Assembly (NCBI RefSeq): GCF_002874535.1
Contig: NZ_CP025025.1
Span: forward strand, 494,001 to 558,000
Direction of reading: 5' to 3'
Origin: Mesobacillus jeotgali
Lineage (GTDB): Bacteria; Bacillota; Bacilli; Bacillales; Cytobacillaceae
DNA: 64,000 nt
Made by a program: the position numbers and the translations under genes. Shown in pieces: positions 51,402 to 60,170 of the stretch (its first letter is position 1; each line of letters begins with the position of its first letter). The notes under the pieces are model-generated. The model was not told the DNA's origin. It ran no database searches and saw only the letters and a program-made list of their open reading frames with translations.

Positions 51402-53174
51402 GTGAAAAACATTTTGAAAAAATTGATCATCGGTTCTATGCTGATCTCCATTTTGCCTGTAGCATCTGTTGCGAATGGCAGCTTACTGAATGCTGCAGGC
51501 ACCCAGGATGGCGGCATAGGAAACAGCAGTAATTATTTAGAATCCGTACCAAACATCGCAATTGATCCAAAAGTAAACGAAATCATTTACCCTCTTTTTG
51601 CCACACCGGCAATCAAGCAGAAAGGCCAAAATTTGACTGTGAAAATAGACAGCAAAGGCGCAGTTGCAGGTAGCTGGAATGTAAAATTAAAGCAAACCAA
51701 TCATTCTGAATTAACAACTGAGTACACTCTTCCAGTCCAAAAGGCTGTCGAAAGTGATTCATATTGGAAAAAGAGCGATACCATCTATGATGTGACCGTA
51801 AAAATCCCTGATAGTGTCCCGGAAAAATTGTACGATCTGGAAATTTCTTTTACAGGGAACGGCAAGCGTGTAACAGATGAGCAGCCCCACTCCGTTAAAG
51901 TCGTTGATCAGTACAAGAAGGATTTCACGTTTTTACATTTGACAGATACCCATGTCGGTTCACCGCGTAATCTTGGTGATCCCGACGATCCTGCTGGAGT
52001 CGATCCAGCCATAGCCAAGGAAGCTGGAATGTGGGATCCGGATGAGGGTAAGCGCTGGCTTTATCTTCAAAAGGCGATCAAAGAAGTGAATCTCTCAAAT
52101 CCAGATTTTGTAGTCGTGACTGGCGACATGATGTATGGACAGATGAATCCGCAGGAATATATTTATGAATACGAAGAGACTTATCGTGTGCTGCAAAAAC
52201 TGAATGTTCCTGTTTATATCGTTCCTGGCAATCATGACTATTACGCCCAGGATGCAACACTGGCTGATGGTGCGAAATACTGGGAACAATATTTTGGACC
52301 CCAATATTTCTCATTTGATTATGGCTCGTATGCCCACTATATTGGCTATAACTCGTTTGACTGGCATAAATTTGATCGAAGCGGCAATGGTACCGTATCC
52401 GTTCCGACATGGGGCGGGCAAATAAGGGAAGAACAACTGAACTGGATAAAAGAAGACCTGGCTGCCAATGCCAAGACAGCCCATCCTGGTCAGTTTAAAG
52501 GACTGTTCTCACATCATAACCCGTTATGGCGAGACAGGGAAATCTGGCCGCAGAGCGATCCCGAGGTCCAAAAATACTGGGAGCAGTATGATGCCAAGCA
52601 TAATCCGCGCTCATTGACGACATTATTACTAGGAGAAAAACTTGGTATTAAGTATGACCAGCAATGGCATGGTGAAAATGCCCAGGAACTGACTGATGTT
52701 ATGAAGCAATATAATGTGGACCTCAGTCTGCATGGACACACGCATATTGACGACGTCACGGAGAAGGACGGAATCCTTTATACAACGACAACTGCGATTG
52801 AACTGACTGGCAAGCCGTGGGTAGGATTCAGGAATTTTAAGGTGAAGAACGGCGAAGTAACGTCCTATAAATATGATGACCAGGGCCACTCGATCCCAGT
52901 CTATCAGAATGGCGATACGAAGAGCGGAGTCATGTCATTCGATACCAGCTATAATGTACCTAATGATGGACAAGCCTCCAGTCAGGAAGCAACCGTGACA
53001 AACAGACTGGAAAAATCGATTACCGTAACTGTCCCATTTTACATGACTGCTGGAAATTATCAGGTATCCGCAGGAACTGTAAAACAAAATTACAGTGATG
53101 GAGAAAAGCAATATCTCGAAGTAGAATTGACTGTTTCCGCGAACAGCGAGGAAACGATAAAAATAGTTAGATAG
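51402..53174 (+). CDS. Secreted calcineurin-like metallophosphoesterase
   Basis: 590 residues from a GTG with AAAGGAGG. A signal peptide covers about residues 1-26. A beta-sandwich N-terminal region (about 60-165) precedes the phosphoesterase core with all metal motifs: LTDTHVG (DxH), TGDMMYGQ (GD), PGNHDYY (GNHD), FSHHNP (H) and LHGHTHID (GHxH). A C-terminal beta domain follows from about 500. It probably hydrolyses extracellular phosphate esters or nucleotides. There is no LPXTG anchor. Pho-box motifs were not found. Confidence 0.9.
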   Translation: MKNILKKLIIGSMLISILPVASVANGSLLNAAGTQDGGIGNSSNYLESVPNIAIDPKVNEIIYPLFATPAIKQKGQNLTVKIDSKGAVAGSWNVKLKQTNHSELTTEYTLPVQKAVESDSYWKKSDTIYDVTVKIPDSVPEKLYDLEISFTGNGKRVTDEQPHSVKVVDQYKKDFTFLHLTDTHVGSPRNLGDPDDPAGVDPAIAKEAGMWDPDEGKRWLYLQKAIKEVNLSNPDFVVVTGDMMYGQMNPQEYIYEYEETYRVLQKLNVPVYIVPGNHDYYAQDATLADGAKYWEQYFGPQYFSFDYGSYAHYIGYNSFDWHKFDRSGNGTVSVPTWGGQIREEQLNWIKEDLAANAKTAHPGQFKGLFSHHNPLWRDREIWPQSDPEVQKYWEQYDAKHNPRSLTTLLLGEKLGIKYDQQWHGENAQELTDVMKQYNVDLSLHGHTHIDDVTEKDGILYTTTTAIELTGKPWVGFRNFKVKNGEVTSYKYDDQGHSIPVYQNGDTKSGVMSFDTSYNVPNDGQASSQEATVTNRLEKSITVTVPFYMTAGNYQVSAGTVKQNYSDGEKQYLEVELTVSANSEETIKIVR

Positions 53175-53183
53175 ACTAATTGG

Positions 53184-53217
53184 GCTGCCCTTTGTTTTGA
53201 GGGCAGCCTTGTTTTAT
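53184..53217. terminator. Terminator between convergent metallophosphoesterase and lrp-like gene
   Basis: GGCTGCCCT-ttgtttt-GAGGGCAGCC followed by TTGTTTT, ending at the stop codon of the convergent gene. Confidence 0.9.
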
Positions 53218-53636
53218 GTAATATGTTTAAACTCAACCGGGGAAGACAGATTAATCAAAGTTGAAGGATGACCGTACACCATCGATTCATCAATAAAACC
53301 TTCAAGGTTTTCCACCGAATCTGCGAGAACCTTCACTAAATAGCTATATTGACCTGCTAACCGGTGGCATTCAACAACCATGGGATGCTGGATGCAAAAC
53401 TCCCGGAACTCCTTGCAACGTTTAGAATCAAACAGGATAAAAGCCAACACATTCTTATTCACTTTTTTAGGATTGAGTATAGCCCGATATCCCAGGATCG
53501 TACCGTTTTCCTCCAGTCGTTTTACACGCTCCTTCACAGCCGGCACAGACAATCCAACTCGTTTCCCCAGCTCAGTCATTGAAACCCTGCCATCCTCCTG
53601 CAGGATATAAAGGATATTTTGATCAATTTGATCCAT
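53214..53636 (-). CDS. Lrp/AsnC-family transcriptional regulator
   Basis: 140 residues. AsnC-type HTH at the N-terminus (DQIDQNILYILQEDGRVSMT, KRVGLSVPAVKERVKRLEE), then the RAM ligand-binding domain (VVECHRLAGQYSYLVKVLAD). Members bind amino acids as octamers and regulate amino-acid metabolism. The gene is divergent from the isochorismatase gene across 147 bases. LrpC-like in size. Confidence 0.92.
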   Translation of the reverse strand: MDQIDQNILYILQEDGRVSMTELGKRVGLSVPAVKERVKRLEENGTILGYRAILNPKKVNKNVLAFILFDSKRCKEFREFCIQHPMVVECHRLAGQYSYLVKVLADSVENLEGFIDESMVYGHPSTLINLSSPVEFKHIT

Positions 53637-53783
53637 CTTTTCACCTCTTTTTGTTTTTAAGGAAGATTTAAATATATAAATTATTTTTTAAAGTAAAGGA
53701 AGAATAATAACGAAGAAACTGTATGTAAATTATATCCTCAATTAATTAAAATTACCTTATAAATGTTAAGGAGGATGTAAGAT

Positions 53784-54356
53784 ATGAAGTTATCGAAAAA
53801 TGATCCGCTGATTGTTATTGATGTACAGAAGGCATTTTTTAACCCGGCCTGGGGGAACAGGAACAATCCAAATGCGGAAGAAAACATTGATAGACTGATA
53901 CGGCATTGGCGGGAAATGGGGCGGCCGATTATCTTCGTGCAGCATATCTCAGAAAATAAAAGTTCCTTCTTTTTTAGTGATAAGAAAGAGGACATTGAGT
54001 TCATGGACTTTATCCAGCCGCTGGAGGAGGAAATTGTAATCACGAAATCTGTGAACAGTGCTTTCATCGGGACAGATTTGCATCAAATCCTCGTGGATAT
54101 GAATAGTGAGCATATTGTCATTACGGGATTGACGACGAACCATTGTGTTGAAACGACAACACGCATGGCTGGCAATTACGGGTTTAATCCAATCCTCATT
54201 ACCGATGCAACAGCAACATTTGACCGGAAAGGGATTAATGGAGAAGCCTACGAAGCAGAATTGATCCATGCAATGACGATGGCAAACCTGAACGGGGAGT
54301 TTGCGGTGATAATGGATACGGAATCTCTTTTAAACGAAGATATTCTTGTAAAATGA
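53784..54356 (+). CDS. Isochorismatase-family cysteine hydrolase
   Basis: 190 residues. The catalytic triad pattern is Asp13 (LIVIDVQKAF), a central Lys in EEIVITKSVNSAF (about 88) and Cys in TGLTTNHCVETT (about 117). The family includes nicotinamidases and other amide or enol-ether hydrolases. Neither the nicotinamidase metal motif nor siderophore genes are present, so the substrate is unknown. AAGGAGG precedes the ATG. Confidence 0.9.
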   Translation: MKLSKNDPLIVIDVQKAFFNPAWGNRNNPNAEENIDRLIRHWREMGRPIIFVQHISENKSSFFFSDKKEDIEFMDFIQPLEEEIVITKSVNSAFIGTDLHQILVDMNSEHIVITGLTTNHCVETTTRMAGNYGFNPILITDATATFDRKGINGEAYEAELIHAMTMANLNGEFAVIMDTESLLNEDILVK

Positions 54357-54383
54357 AGAAGGTATTCGTACTGAAGTAGCAAC

Positions 54384-54530
54384 ATATCAACCACATTTAT
54401 TATTTTAATGGCGAAAAATTAAATATATCGACCACATTTTTTATTTTATCGGCGGATTTTGAATTATATCGATCACATTTCCCAATATATCGACCACATT
54501 TTGGATTATTTCGACCAAGTCGTTCATTCA
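54384..54530 (+). repeat. Tandem array with 41/21-bp period (ATATCGACCACATTT)
   Basis: Anchors ATATC(A/G)ACCACATTT at 54384, 54425, 54466, 54487 and 54508: spacings 41, 41, 21, 21. The long units look like a pair of 20-21-bp units in which one core decayed. It lies between convergent genes. Confidence 0.82.
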
Positions 54531-54537
54531 GCTAATT

Positions 54538-54570
54538 TCAAAAGCCCGGGCACAATTCGCCGGGGCTTCT
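54538..54570 (-). terminator. Terminator of the minus-strand ASCH-membrane operon
   Basis: On the minus strand AAGCCCCGGC-gaattgt-GCCCGGGCTT followed by TTG and T-rich sequence. One mismatch in the stem. Confidence 0.8.
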
Positions 54571-54575
54571 TTTAT

Positions 54576-55016
54576 TCACCACAAATTTGGCTTCACGACC
54601 ATGAACCATAGCATCGACATCAATAAGATGATGTAAGTCCAGATGGTGCGCTTCAGCTTGGCGGAGAGTTCTATTTTGTTCGCGCCTTCTTCGGCAAACT
54701 TCCGAAGCGTTGGCGAAAATGCCCTTGCAAGGAAGAACAGAGAGGCGAACAACAGCGCCAAAGTCCCGACAATCCACGGCGTTTTCCAAGTCCATGGGCC
54801 AAGGATAACGAGCAGCACTCCTGTTCCAATCAGTACATGACCGGCGTGCTTTGACAGCCTGACAGCTGACTTTAATGTTGCCAGATATGCCTCCAGTTCT
54901 TTCCCCACTGCATCAGGCAGTTTTTTTACAATCGGCATCAAAATGAAGAATGGGCCAATCGACATAATCACGCTTGCGACGTGAAGATAAATGATGATTC
55001 GGTACAAAAAATCCAT
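54576..55016 (-). CDS. Four-helix integral membrane protein, CopD/DUF2269-like
   Basis: 146 residues with hydrophobic helices at about 5-28, 58-76, 80-98 and 122-141. His12 in IIYLHVASVIMSIGPFF and His57/His60 (SKHAGHVLIG) are placed like the haem or copper ligands of DUF2269/CopD-type membrane proteins. The assignment is tentative. It lies three bases after the ASCH gene, so one operon. Confidence 0.7.
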   Translation of the reverse strand: MDFLYRIIIYLHVASVIMSIGPFFILMPIVKKLPDAVGKELEAYLATLKSAVRLSKHAGHVLIGTGVLLVILGPWTWKTPWIVGTLALLFASLFFLARAFSPTLRKFAEEGANKIELSAKLKRTIWTYIILLMSMLWFMVVKPNLW

Positions 55017-55019
55017 TTC

Positions 55020-55364
55020 TTATTCTGCGACAGGGCTGAATTCGTGTACCCAAACGCGCATTTGAGGCAGCCATGGCATTCCCGGGTGGTAAGACAGGAT
55101 CGACTGCTTGTACTCCTCGACATTTTCAAAGCCTTCGCGCTGTGCATCAGCATCTGTCAATTCACCAAGCGATTGTGAGTAGACATTGTCCACAACGAAT
55201 TTCTTGCCTTTTAACTCCATGATTTCGCCTACATCAGCATAGCGGCCGTTACGGCGAGTCGCTGTTTTTTTGCCTTCCAATACCTTATTGACGTCGTCTT
55301 CCATTGTGACAAGACGCTCGATTTCACATGTTTTTGGCGGTAACGCATTGTTTTGATCAGTCAT
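55020..55364 (-). CDS. ASCH-domain protein
   Basis: 114 residues. ASCH features: KVLEGKKTATRRNGRYADVG and GEIMELKGKKFVVDNVYSQS with GELTDADAQREGF, the beta-barrel core related to PUA domains. ASCH proteins bind RNA, and some (YqfB) are small amidohydrolases of N4-acetylcytidine. Key residues for that activity cannot be verified. First gene of the pair with the membrane protein. Confidence 0.82.
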   Translation of the reverse strand: MTDQNNALPPKTCEIERLVTMEDDVNKVLEGKKTATRRNGRYADVGEIMELKGKKFVVDNVYSQSLGELTDADAQREGFENVEEYKQSILSYHPGMPWLPQMRVWVHEFSPVAE

Positions 55365-55484
55365 TGAAAAATCTCCCTTCCGTTAGTTCCTATATAATGT
55401 ACCATATTTCGAAAAAGGAAAGCCAAGCCATTCACCGTGAAAATTGTGTTTTACAAACTTTTTTACAAAACTGCCCATGATGAG

Positions 55485-55510
55485 TGTAACATTTTACATA
55501 GTTCATCGTT
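55485..55510 (+). promoter_or_regulatory. ECF-sigma-type autoregulatory promoter
   Basis: TGTAAC (55485-55490), 16 bases, CGTT (55507-55510), upstream of the sigma factor gene. It has the AAC / CGT(x) shape of Bacillus ECF promoters and suggests the sigma factor transcribes its own operon. Confidence 0.65.
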
Positions 55511-55545
55511 TTAGTTATGTGATTTTAAAAATGAGGGGCAGTAGT

Positions 55546-56091
55546 ATGAATGACGGCAGAAGGAATGAACTCGACAATTTATATAGAAGGTACACGAAGC
55601 CCCTGTATTATTTTTTGCTAAAGCTTTCAGGGTCGCATCAGTTGGCCGAGGATTTGGTGCAGGAAACATTTGTCCGTGCGACGATTTCGCTTTCGTTTTA
55701 TCAAAATGAAGATGTAAGGGCCTGGCTTTTCAAGGTGGCCCGAAATGCCTATCTGGATGAATGGCGGCGGCGCCAGCGCAGGAAATGGGTTCCGTTTGCA
55801 GATTATTTGTTTTCGAAGGATGAAATGGCGAGTCCATATGGGCTTCCAGAGGACGAAGCCATCCAGTCGGAGATATCTGATGACCTGCAGCAGCTGATGA
55901 CCTATTTGCCGGAGCAGTACCGGTCAATCTTGTATTTGCGAGAGGTTGAGATGTTCAGCTATCAGGAAATAGAGGAAGCTCTCGAGCTGACGGGGAGCCA
56001 GGTTAAGGTCACACTTCACCGGGCGCGGAAAAAGCTGGCGCAAATTGCGGAAAAACAAGGATGGAAGGACGATGAACATGGAATGGACTAA
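55546..56091 (+). CDS. ECF RNA polymerase sigma factor
   Basis: 181 residues from the ATG at 55546 (GAGGGGCAG site). Sigma region 2 (LDNLYRRYTKPLYYFLLKLS, HQLAEDLVQETFVRA, FKVARNAYLDEWRRRQRR) and region 4 (LPEQYRSILYLREVEMFSYQ, GSQVKVTLHRARKKL). A group 4 (ECF) sigma that redirects RNA polymerase to a stress regulon, probably cell-envelope related. It overlaps the anti-sigma gene by 14 bases. Confidence 0.93.
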   Translation: MNDGRRNELDNLYRRYTKPLYYFLLKLSGSHQLAEDLVQETFVRATISLSFYQNEDVRAWLFKVARNAYLDEWRRRQRRKWVPFADYLFSKDEMASPYGLPEDEAIQSEISDDLQQLMTYLPEQYRSILYLREVEMFSYQEIEEALELTGSQVKVTLHRARKKLAQIAEKQGWKDDEHGMD

Positions 56092-57067
56092 GGATAAGGA
56101 AAAGAAAATTCTTTTAAAATATCGATTTGCATTGACGATAAAGGTAATCAGGGTCATCGCAGCTACGCTCTTTCTCTTTTGGCTTTATATGCTCGTAGTC
56201 ACGATTAGTTATGATGCACTTGGTCTTGGTAAAAAACATCTTTTTTATAGCAAGCTGGCGATGGACTGGACAGAGCCAAATGTGCAGGAGGATTTTGGCG
56301 GCCATGATTCAACTGAAATCACCCCATTCCTCACTCAAAAAATGTCCTATCCGGTCTATAAAATGATTGGCAAGGAGCCGGAACTCGTGGGTACAAAAAA
56401 ATTGATCAAAGGGATCTTTCCAAAGAATGATACGGAATACCTCAAGCCTAAAACCGAAAGAGAACATAATTTTTACCTGCCAGAACATCCGAAGACCGGA
56501 AACAAACTTGAAGCGAATGAGAAGCCTGGTGTGTGGACAAAGCTGGATAAGGTCCACGAAGGCACGGTTGCCGAGCTTTCCTTCTCGACGAAATCGTATA
56601 TGACCCCTGAGGAAATGCTGGAGTTTTTGAAACAATACGACCTTGATGTTCTATGGATGCCGCTGTATACAGGAGAGATGAAGGGATTTGAACCTGGAAG
56701 CTGGAGTGGGGGCGGAAATACACTCTCGGTTGAACCGATTGGTTTTACAGGAGGTCGAGATGCGCATGATGGCTACAATTCAACAAGTAAGAATCTGCTC
56801 TACGAAGAACGAACTGATGAAAATAAGAAAAGAATGCTCAAGCAAATGAAAAACCTTCTCGAAAATGAATCAACCAGCTACCGGGAGAATTTCCTCGGCC
56901 TCAGCTACCTTGAGGAGCGATACAACTATCTTATGAAAGAAGGGTTCCAGGTCTACGGCGCCGTCGTGACTGGGCCGGTAAAAGAGTTGCTGAAGTTGAA
57001 AGAGAACGAGCAGATACAGGGAGCCAACCTGGGGGATATGTCTTACTGGAATTGGACTGAGGAGTAA
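56078..57067 (+). CDS. Membrane anti-sigma factor (Sigma_reg_N/Sigma_reg_C type)
   Basis: 329 residues from the ATG at 56078 (GGAAGG at good distance). An ATG at 56072 is also possible. A cytoplasmic segment of about 25 residues, one membrane helix (about 26-47) and a large extracellular domain, whose C-terminal half (about 150-320, with VAELSFSTKSYMTPEEMLEF) has the Sigma_reg_C form. No zinc anti-sigma (ZAS) motif is present. It should hold the preceding sigma factor at the membrane until a signal releases it. Confidence 0.88.
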   Translation: MEWTKDKEKKILLKYRFALTIKVIRVIAATLFLFWLYMLVVTISYDALGLGKKHLFYSKLAMDWTEPNVQEDFGGHDSTEITPFLTQKMSYPVYKMIGKEPELVGTKKLIKGIFPKNDTEYLKPKTEREHNFYLPEHPKTGNKLEANEKPGVWTKLDKVHEGTVAELSFSTKSYMTPEEMLEFLKQYDLDVLWMPLYTGEMKGFEPGSWSGGGNTLSVEPIGFTGGRDAHDGYNSTSKNLLYEERTDENKKRMLKQMKNLLENESTSYRENFLGLSYLEERYNYLMKEGFQVYGAVVTGPVKELLKLKENEQIQGANLGDMSYWNWTEE

Positions 57068-57092
57068 ACTATCTCAACATAGAATTTTACGG

Positions 57093-57131
57093 AGAAGCAA
57101 GGTCTTTTATGGGACTTTTGCTTCTTCTTTT
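57093..57131 (+). terminator. Terminator of the sigma/anti-sigma operon
   Basis: AGAAGCAA ... TTGCTTCT stem with a 17-base loop followed by TCTTTTAC. Confidence 0.75.
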
Positions 57132-57352
57132 ACTATTGGAAATATACTAAAATAGAGTTTTCTAGTACAATAGAAGTAGAGGATGCACAGCTGTTTTTTT
57201 ACATAGGATGCCCAATTCTAGATAGATTTACCTCGGTTTCAAAATAGTTACTTTCGAGAAAAAATTAAGATAGATTGAGCGATGGACAATTAGGGGTGGG
57301 TCCAGAAAAGATTAGGACTACACCTGAGGCGATCGCCGGGGAGATGGTGACG

Positions 57353-58378
57353 ATGTTCAATAACTTTGATACGATCGATGAATTGAAACGTAGAGTATAT
57401 ATGTGGCTGCTCCCTATCATTACGATAGCCCTGGTCATCAATAGCTTCCTGAATAATGAGAGCCTTTTTGATACAGTCATCAATACCACACTGATTGTTT
57501 GGTTCTTGATCAGCCTGGTTTTAGTCTACTTAAACCGAGCTATTCGTATTGGCGAATATGTTACCTTGTTTTTAGTGAGCGCTTATCATGTCTTTTCTTT
57601 ATTCGATGTTGTATATAATGATCTGGCAATAACAGGCGGATCACTTGGGGATTTTATCGTTTGGATTCCTTTGATCATCATGTTTTTCTTTTTGGTGTTA
57701 GGGACAAAAAAAGGGCTGTATTACTCGATCTTCATCCTCATGATTACACTTACTATTGGAGTAATTTACAGCGGCCAAATGACTCCAGAATCAATCGATT
57801 CCCTGACGCAATTTCATGCAGCGAACATCGTCTATATACTTGTCCTATTTTACGCGCAAAATATGTTCCGTGCTTTTACAGAAAGAGATTTGCTTAAGAA
57901 GTACGCCTATCTAGATTCCTTGACACGAGTGGCGAACAGGCACCAGATTGATGTCTGGCTCGAGGAGAAGCTCGAGGCTGCGGAAGAGGAAGGAAGGGCG
58001 TTTTCAATTATCTTTTTCGACATCGATCACTTTAAAAAGGTCAACGATGTGTTTGGCCATAAAATCGGTGACTGTGTCCTGAAGGAGCTGTCAGCGATTG
58101 TTTCTGGCAATCTAACTGACGGAGACGTGTGCGGCCGCTGGGGCGGAGAGGAATTCATCCTGATCACCAATAGTACCGGTGGACAAGCCTATGAAAAAGC
58201 CGAGCGTTTCCGCAAGATGGTCGAAAATCATTGCTTCAAAGGAGCTGGCAGTTTGACAGCGAGCTTCGGGGTCACTGAATACCAGAGCGGAGACAATATT
58301 GATTCCTTGCTGAACCGTGCTGATGAAGGATTGTACGTATCGAAAAATTCTGGCAGGAATAAAGTCAGTGTGAAATAA
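57353..58378 (+). CDS. Membrane diguanylate cyclase (GGDEF domain)
   Basis: 341 residues from the ATG at 57353, preceded by GGGGAG. An upstream TTG at 57275 would add 26 residues with a poorer site. Six membrane helices (about 15-165) form an uncharacterised sensor. The GGDEF domain (about 185-341) has SLTRVANRHQ, FFDIDHFKKVND and an active-site GRWGGEEF, so it should make cyclic di-GMP. An inhibitory I-site (RxxD) is not obvious. It stands alone. Confidence 0.9.
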   Translation: MFNNFDTIDELKRRVYMWLLPIITIALVINSFLNNESLFDTVINTTLIVWFLISLVLVYLNRAIRIGEYVTLFLVSAYHVFSLFDVVYNDLAITGGSLGDFIVWIPLIIMFFFLVLGTKKGLYYSIFILMITLTIGVIYSGQMTPESIDSLTQFHAANIVYILVLFYAQNMFRAFTERDLLKKYAYLDSLTRVANRHQIDVWLEEKLEAAEEEGRAFSIIFFDIDHFKKVNDVFGHKIGDCVLKELSAIVSGNLTDGDVCGRWGGEEFILITNSTGGQAYEKAERFRKMVENHCFKGAGSLTASFGVTEYQSGDNIDSLLNRADEGLYVSKNSGRNKVSVK

Positions 58379-58408
58379 CCATCCTGATTGGTCGGGGTGG
58401 TTTTTACA
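58377..58408 (+). terminator. Terminator after the GGDEF gene
   Basis: AACCATCC ... GGGTGGTT stem-loop followed by TTTAC, starting at the stop codon. Confidence 0.75.
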
Positions 58409-58488
58409 TTTCCAATAAATTATGATTAAACTATATATAGAATGTGGTAAGATAACTATGGTTAGGACTCTTTAAAAATGTTAATATA

Positions 58489-58502
58489 TGAAATCGCTTT
58501 CA
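58489..58502. promoter_or_regulatory. CcpA binding site (cre) of the serine dehydratase operon
   Basis: TGAAATCGCTTTCA matches the consensus TGWAANCGNTNWCA at every position and lies 27 bases ahead of the sdaAB start, where bound CcpA would act as repressor or roadblock. Confidence 0.78.
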
Positions 58503-58529
58503 ATAGATGAGTAAAAGGAGCAGTGCACC

Positions 58530-59195
58530 ATGAAATATCGTTCTGCATTTGATATTATTGGTCCGGTGATGATCGGGCCGTCGAGTTCGCATACAGCAGG
58601 GGCCGCGCGGATTGGCCGCATAGCGCGCACATTATTCGAGAAGCAGCCGACAAAGGCCGTCATCTCCCTGTACGGCTCTTTTGCAAAAACATATAAAGGC
58701 CACGGAACAGATTTGGCACTTGTAGCAGGAATATTGGACTTTGATACATTTGATGAACGGATTCCCAATGCTTTGAAAATCGCAGAGGAATCAGGCCTTG
58801 AAGTTGAATTTATTGCCGAGGATGCTGTTATGGAGCATCCAAACACTGTAAAAATAAATTTATATGATGGGCAAGGCAAGGAGCTTGAAATCGTCGGAAT
58901 TTCCATCGGGGGAGGAACGGTTGAGATTACAGAAATCAATTCGTTCAAGCTAAAGTTGTCCGGTGGCAATCCGGCAATTCTGGTCGTCCATCACGACAGA
59001 TTCGGGCTGATTTCAGCCGTGACGACTGTTTTATCAAAGCATCAGATTAACATCGGCCATATGGAAGTCTCGCGAAAAGATAAGGGAGACACAGCAGTAA
59101 TGGTCATTGAAATGGACCACAAAATCGAGAACGGCGTTTATGCCGAGTTAACTGCCCTTGATGGCGTTGACCAGGTCATCCGTCTCGTTGACTAA
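58530..59195 (+). CDS. sdaAB: L-serine dehydratase, beta subunit
   Basis: 221 residues. SdaAB begins with the conserved FDIIGPVMIGPSSSHTAGA segment that closes the active site and ends with an ACT domain (about 148-221, ILVVHHDRFGLISAVTTVLS). With SdaAA it forms the iron-sulfur enzyme that deaminates L-serine to pyruvate and ammonia. The gene lies 27 bases before sdaAA with AGGAGG between. Probably under carbon catabolite repression through the cre at 58489. Confidence 0.95.
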   Translation: MKYRSAFDIIGPVMIGPSSSHTAGAARIGRIARTLFEKQPTKAVISLYGSFAKTYKGHGTDLALVAGILDFDTFDERIPNALKIAEESGLEVEFIAEDAVMEHPNTVKINLYDGQGKELEIVGISIGGGTVEITEINSFKLKLSGGNPAILVVHHDRFGLISAVTTVLSKHQINIGHMEVSRKDKGDTAVMVIEMDHKIENGVYAELTALDGVDQVIRLVD

Positions 59196-59222
59196 ATATG
59201 AGTTACATCAGGAGGGCTAGCC

Positions 59223-60125
59223 ATGTTTCGTAATGTTGCGGAGCTTGTTGAATTAGCTGAAAAAAATCAGGTGAAAATCGCCGAGATTATGATTCGGCAG
59301 GAAATAGAAGTATCAGGTCGTTCCCGTGAAGAGATCATTGCCCAAATGGACAATAATTTACAAGTGATGGAACGTGCAGTGGAAAGAGGTTTGGGTGGTG
59401 TTAAATCCCAAACTGGTTTGACTGGCGGAGACGCAGTCTTGTTGCAAAAATACATCGAAAGCGGAAAATCCCTGGCTGGCAATCTATTATTGGATGCAGT
59501 CAGCAAGGCCGTTGCAACCAATGAAGTGAACGCGGCAATGGGCATCATCTGCGCGACACCGACCGCAGGATCAGCAGGCGTCGTGCCGGGAACGCTTTTT
59601 GCGGTAAAAGAAAAGCTCAACCCGACACGCATGGAAATGATCGAGTATCTGTTCACGACCGCTGCCTTCGGTTTCGTTGTAGCCAACAATGCCTCGATCT
59701 CCGGAGCTGCCGGCGGTTGCCAGGCAGAAGTAGGATCGGCTGCCGGAATGGCCGCAGCTGCGATCGTCGAAATGGCTGGCGGAACTCCGCAACAGTCATC
59801 AGATGCCTTCGCAATCACGCTGAAAAATATGCTTGGATTGGTCTGCGACCCTGTTGCAGGACTTGTCGAAGTTCCATGTGTAAAAAGAAACGCAATGGGT
59901 GCTTCTAACGCGATCACTGCTGCCGACATGGCACTTGCCGGCATAACAAGCCGGATCCCATGCGACGAAGTCATCGGTGCGATGTACGCGATCGGCCAGA
60001 CAATGCCATCTGCATTAAGGGAAACAGCAGAAGGTGGACTCGCGGCAACACCAACAGGCAAGCGTTTAGAGGAAGAAATCTTTGGGAAGCCAAAGTCGAA
60101 GCTTGTGGATTATTTGATAAAATGA
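59223..60125 (+). CDS. sdaAA: L-serine dehydratase, alpha subunit
   Basis: 300 residues. Conserved cysteines for the [4Fe-4S] cluster lie in GIICATPTAGSAG, AGGCQAEVGSA and GLVCDPVAGLVEVPCVKRNA, and the phosphate-like loop has GASNAITAADMALAG. Length and order match Bacillus SdaAA. Oxygen-sensitive catalytic subunit, working with the preceding gene product. Confidence 0.95.
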   Translation: MFRNVAELVELAEKNQVKIAEIMIRQEIEVSGRSREEIIAQMDNNLQVMERAVERGLGGVKSQTGLTGGDAVLLQKYIESGKSLAGNLLLDAVSKAVATNEVNAAMGIICATPTAGSAGVVPGTLFAVKEKLNPTRMEMIEYLFTTAAFGFVVANNASISGAAGGCQAEVGSAAGMAAAAIVEMAGGTPQQSSDAFAITLKNMLGLVCDPVAGLVEVPCVKRNAMGASNAITAADMALAGITSRIPCDEVIGAMYAIGQTMPSALRETAEGGLAATPTGKRLEEEIFGKPKSKLVDYLIK

Positions 60126-60139
60126 TTGTTTAATACAGC

Positions 60140-60167
60140 AAAACGGACAGCTAAGCTGTCCGTTTTC
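60140..60167. terminator. Bidirectional terminator between sdaAA and PTS-like gene
   Basis: AAAACGGACAGC-taa-GCTGTCCGTTTT, a 12-bp perfect stem with A and T flanks. Confidence 0.92.
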
Positions 60168-60170
60168 TCA

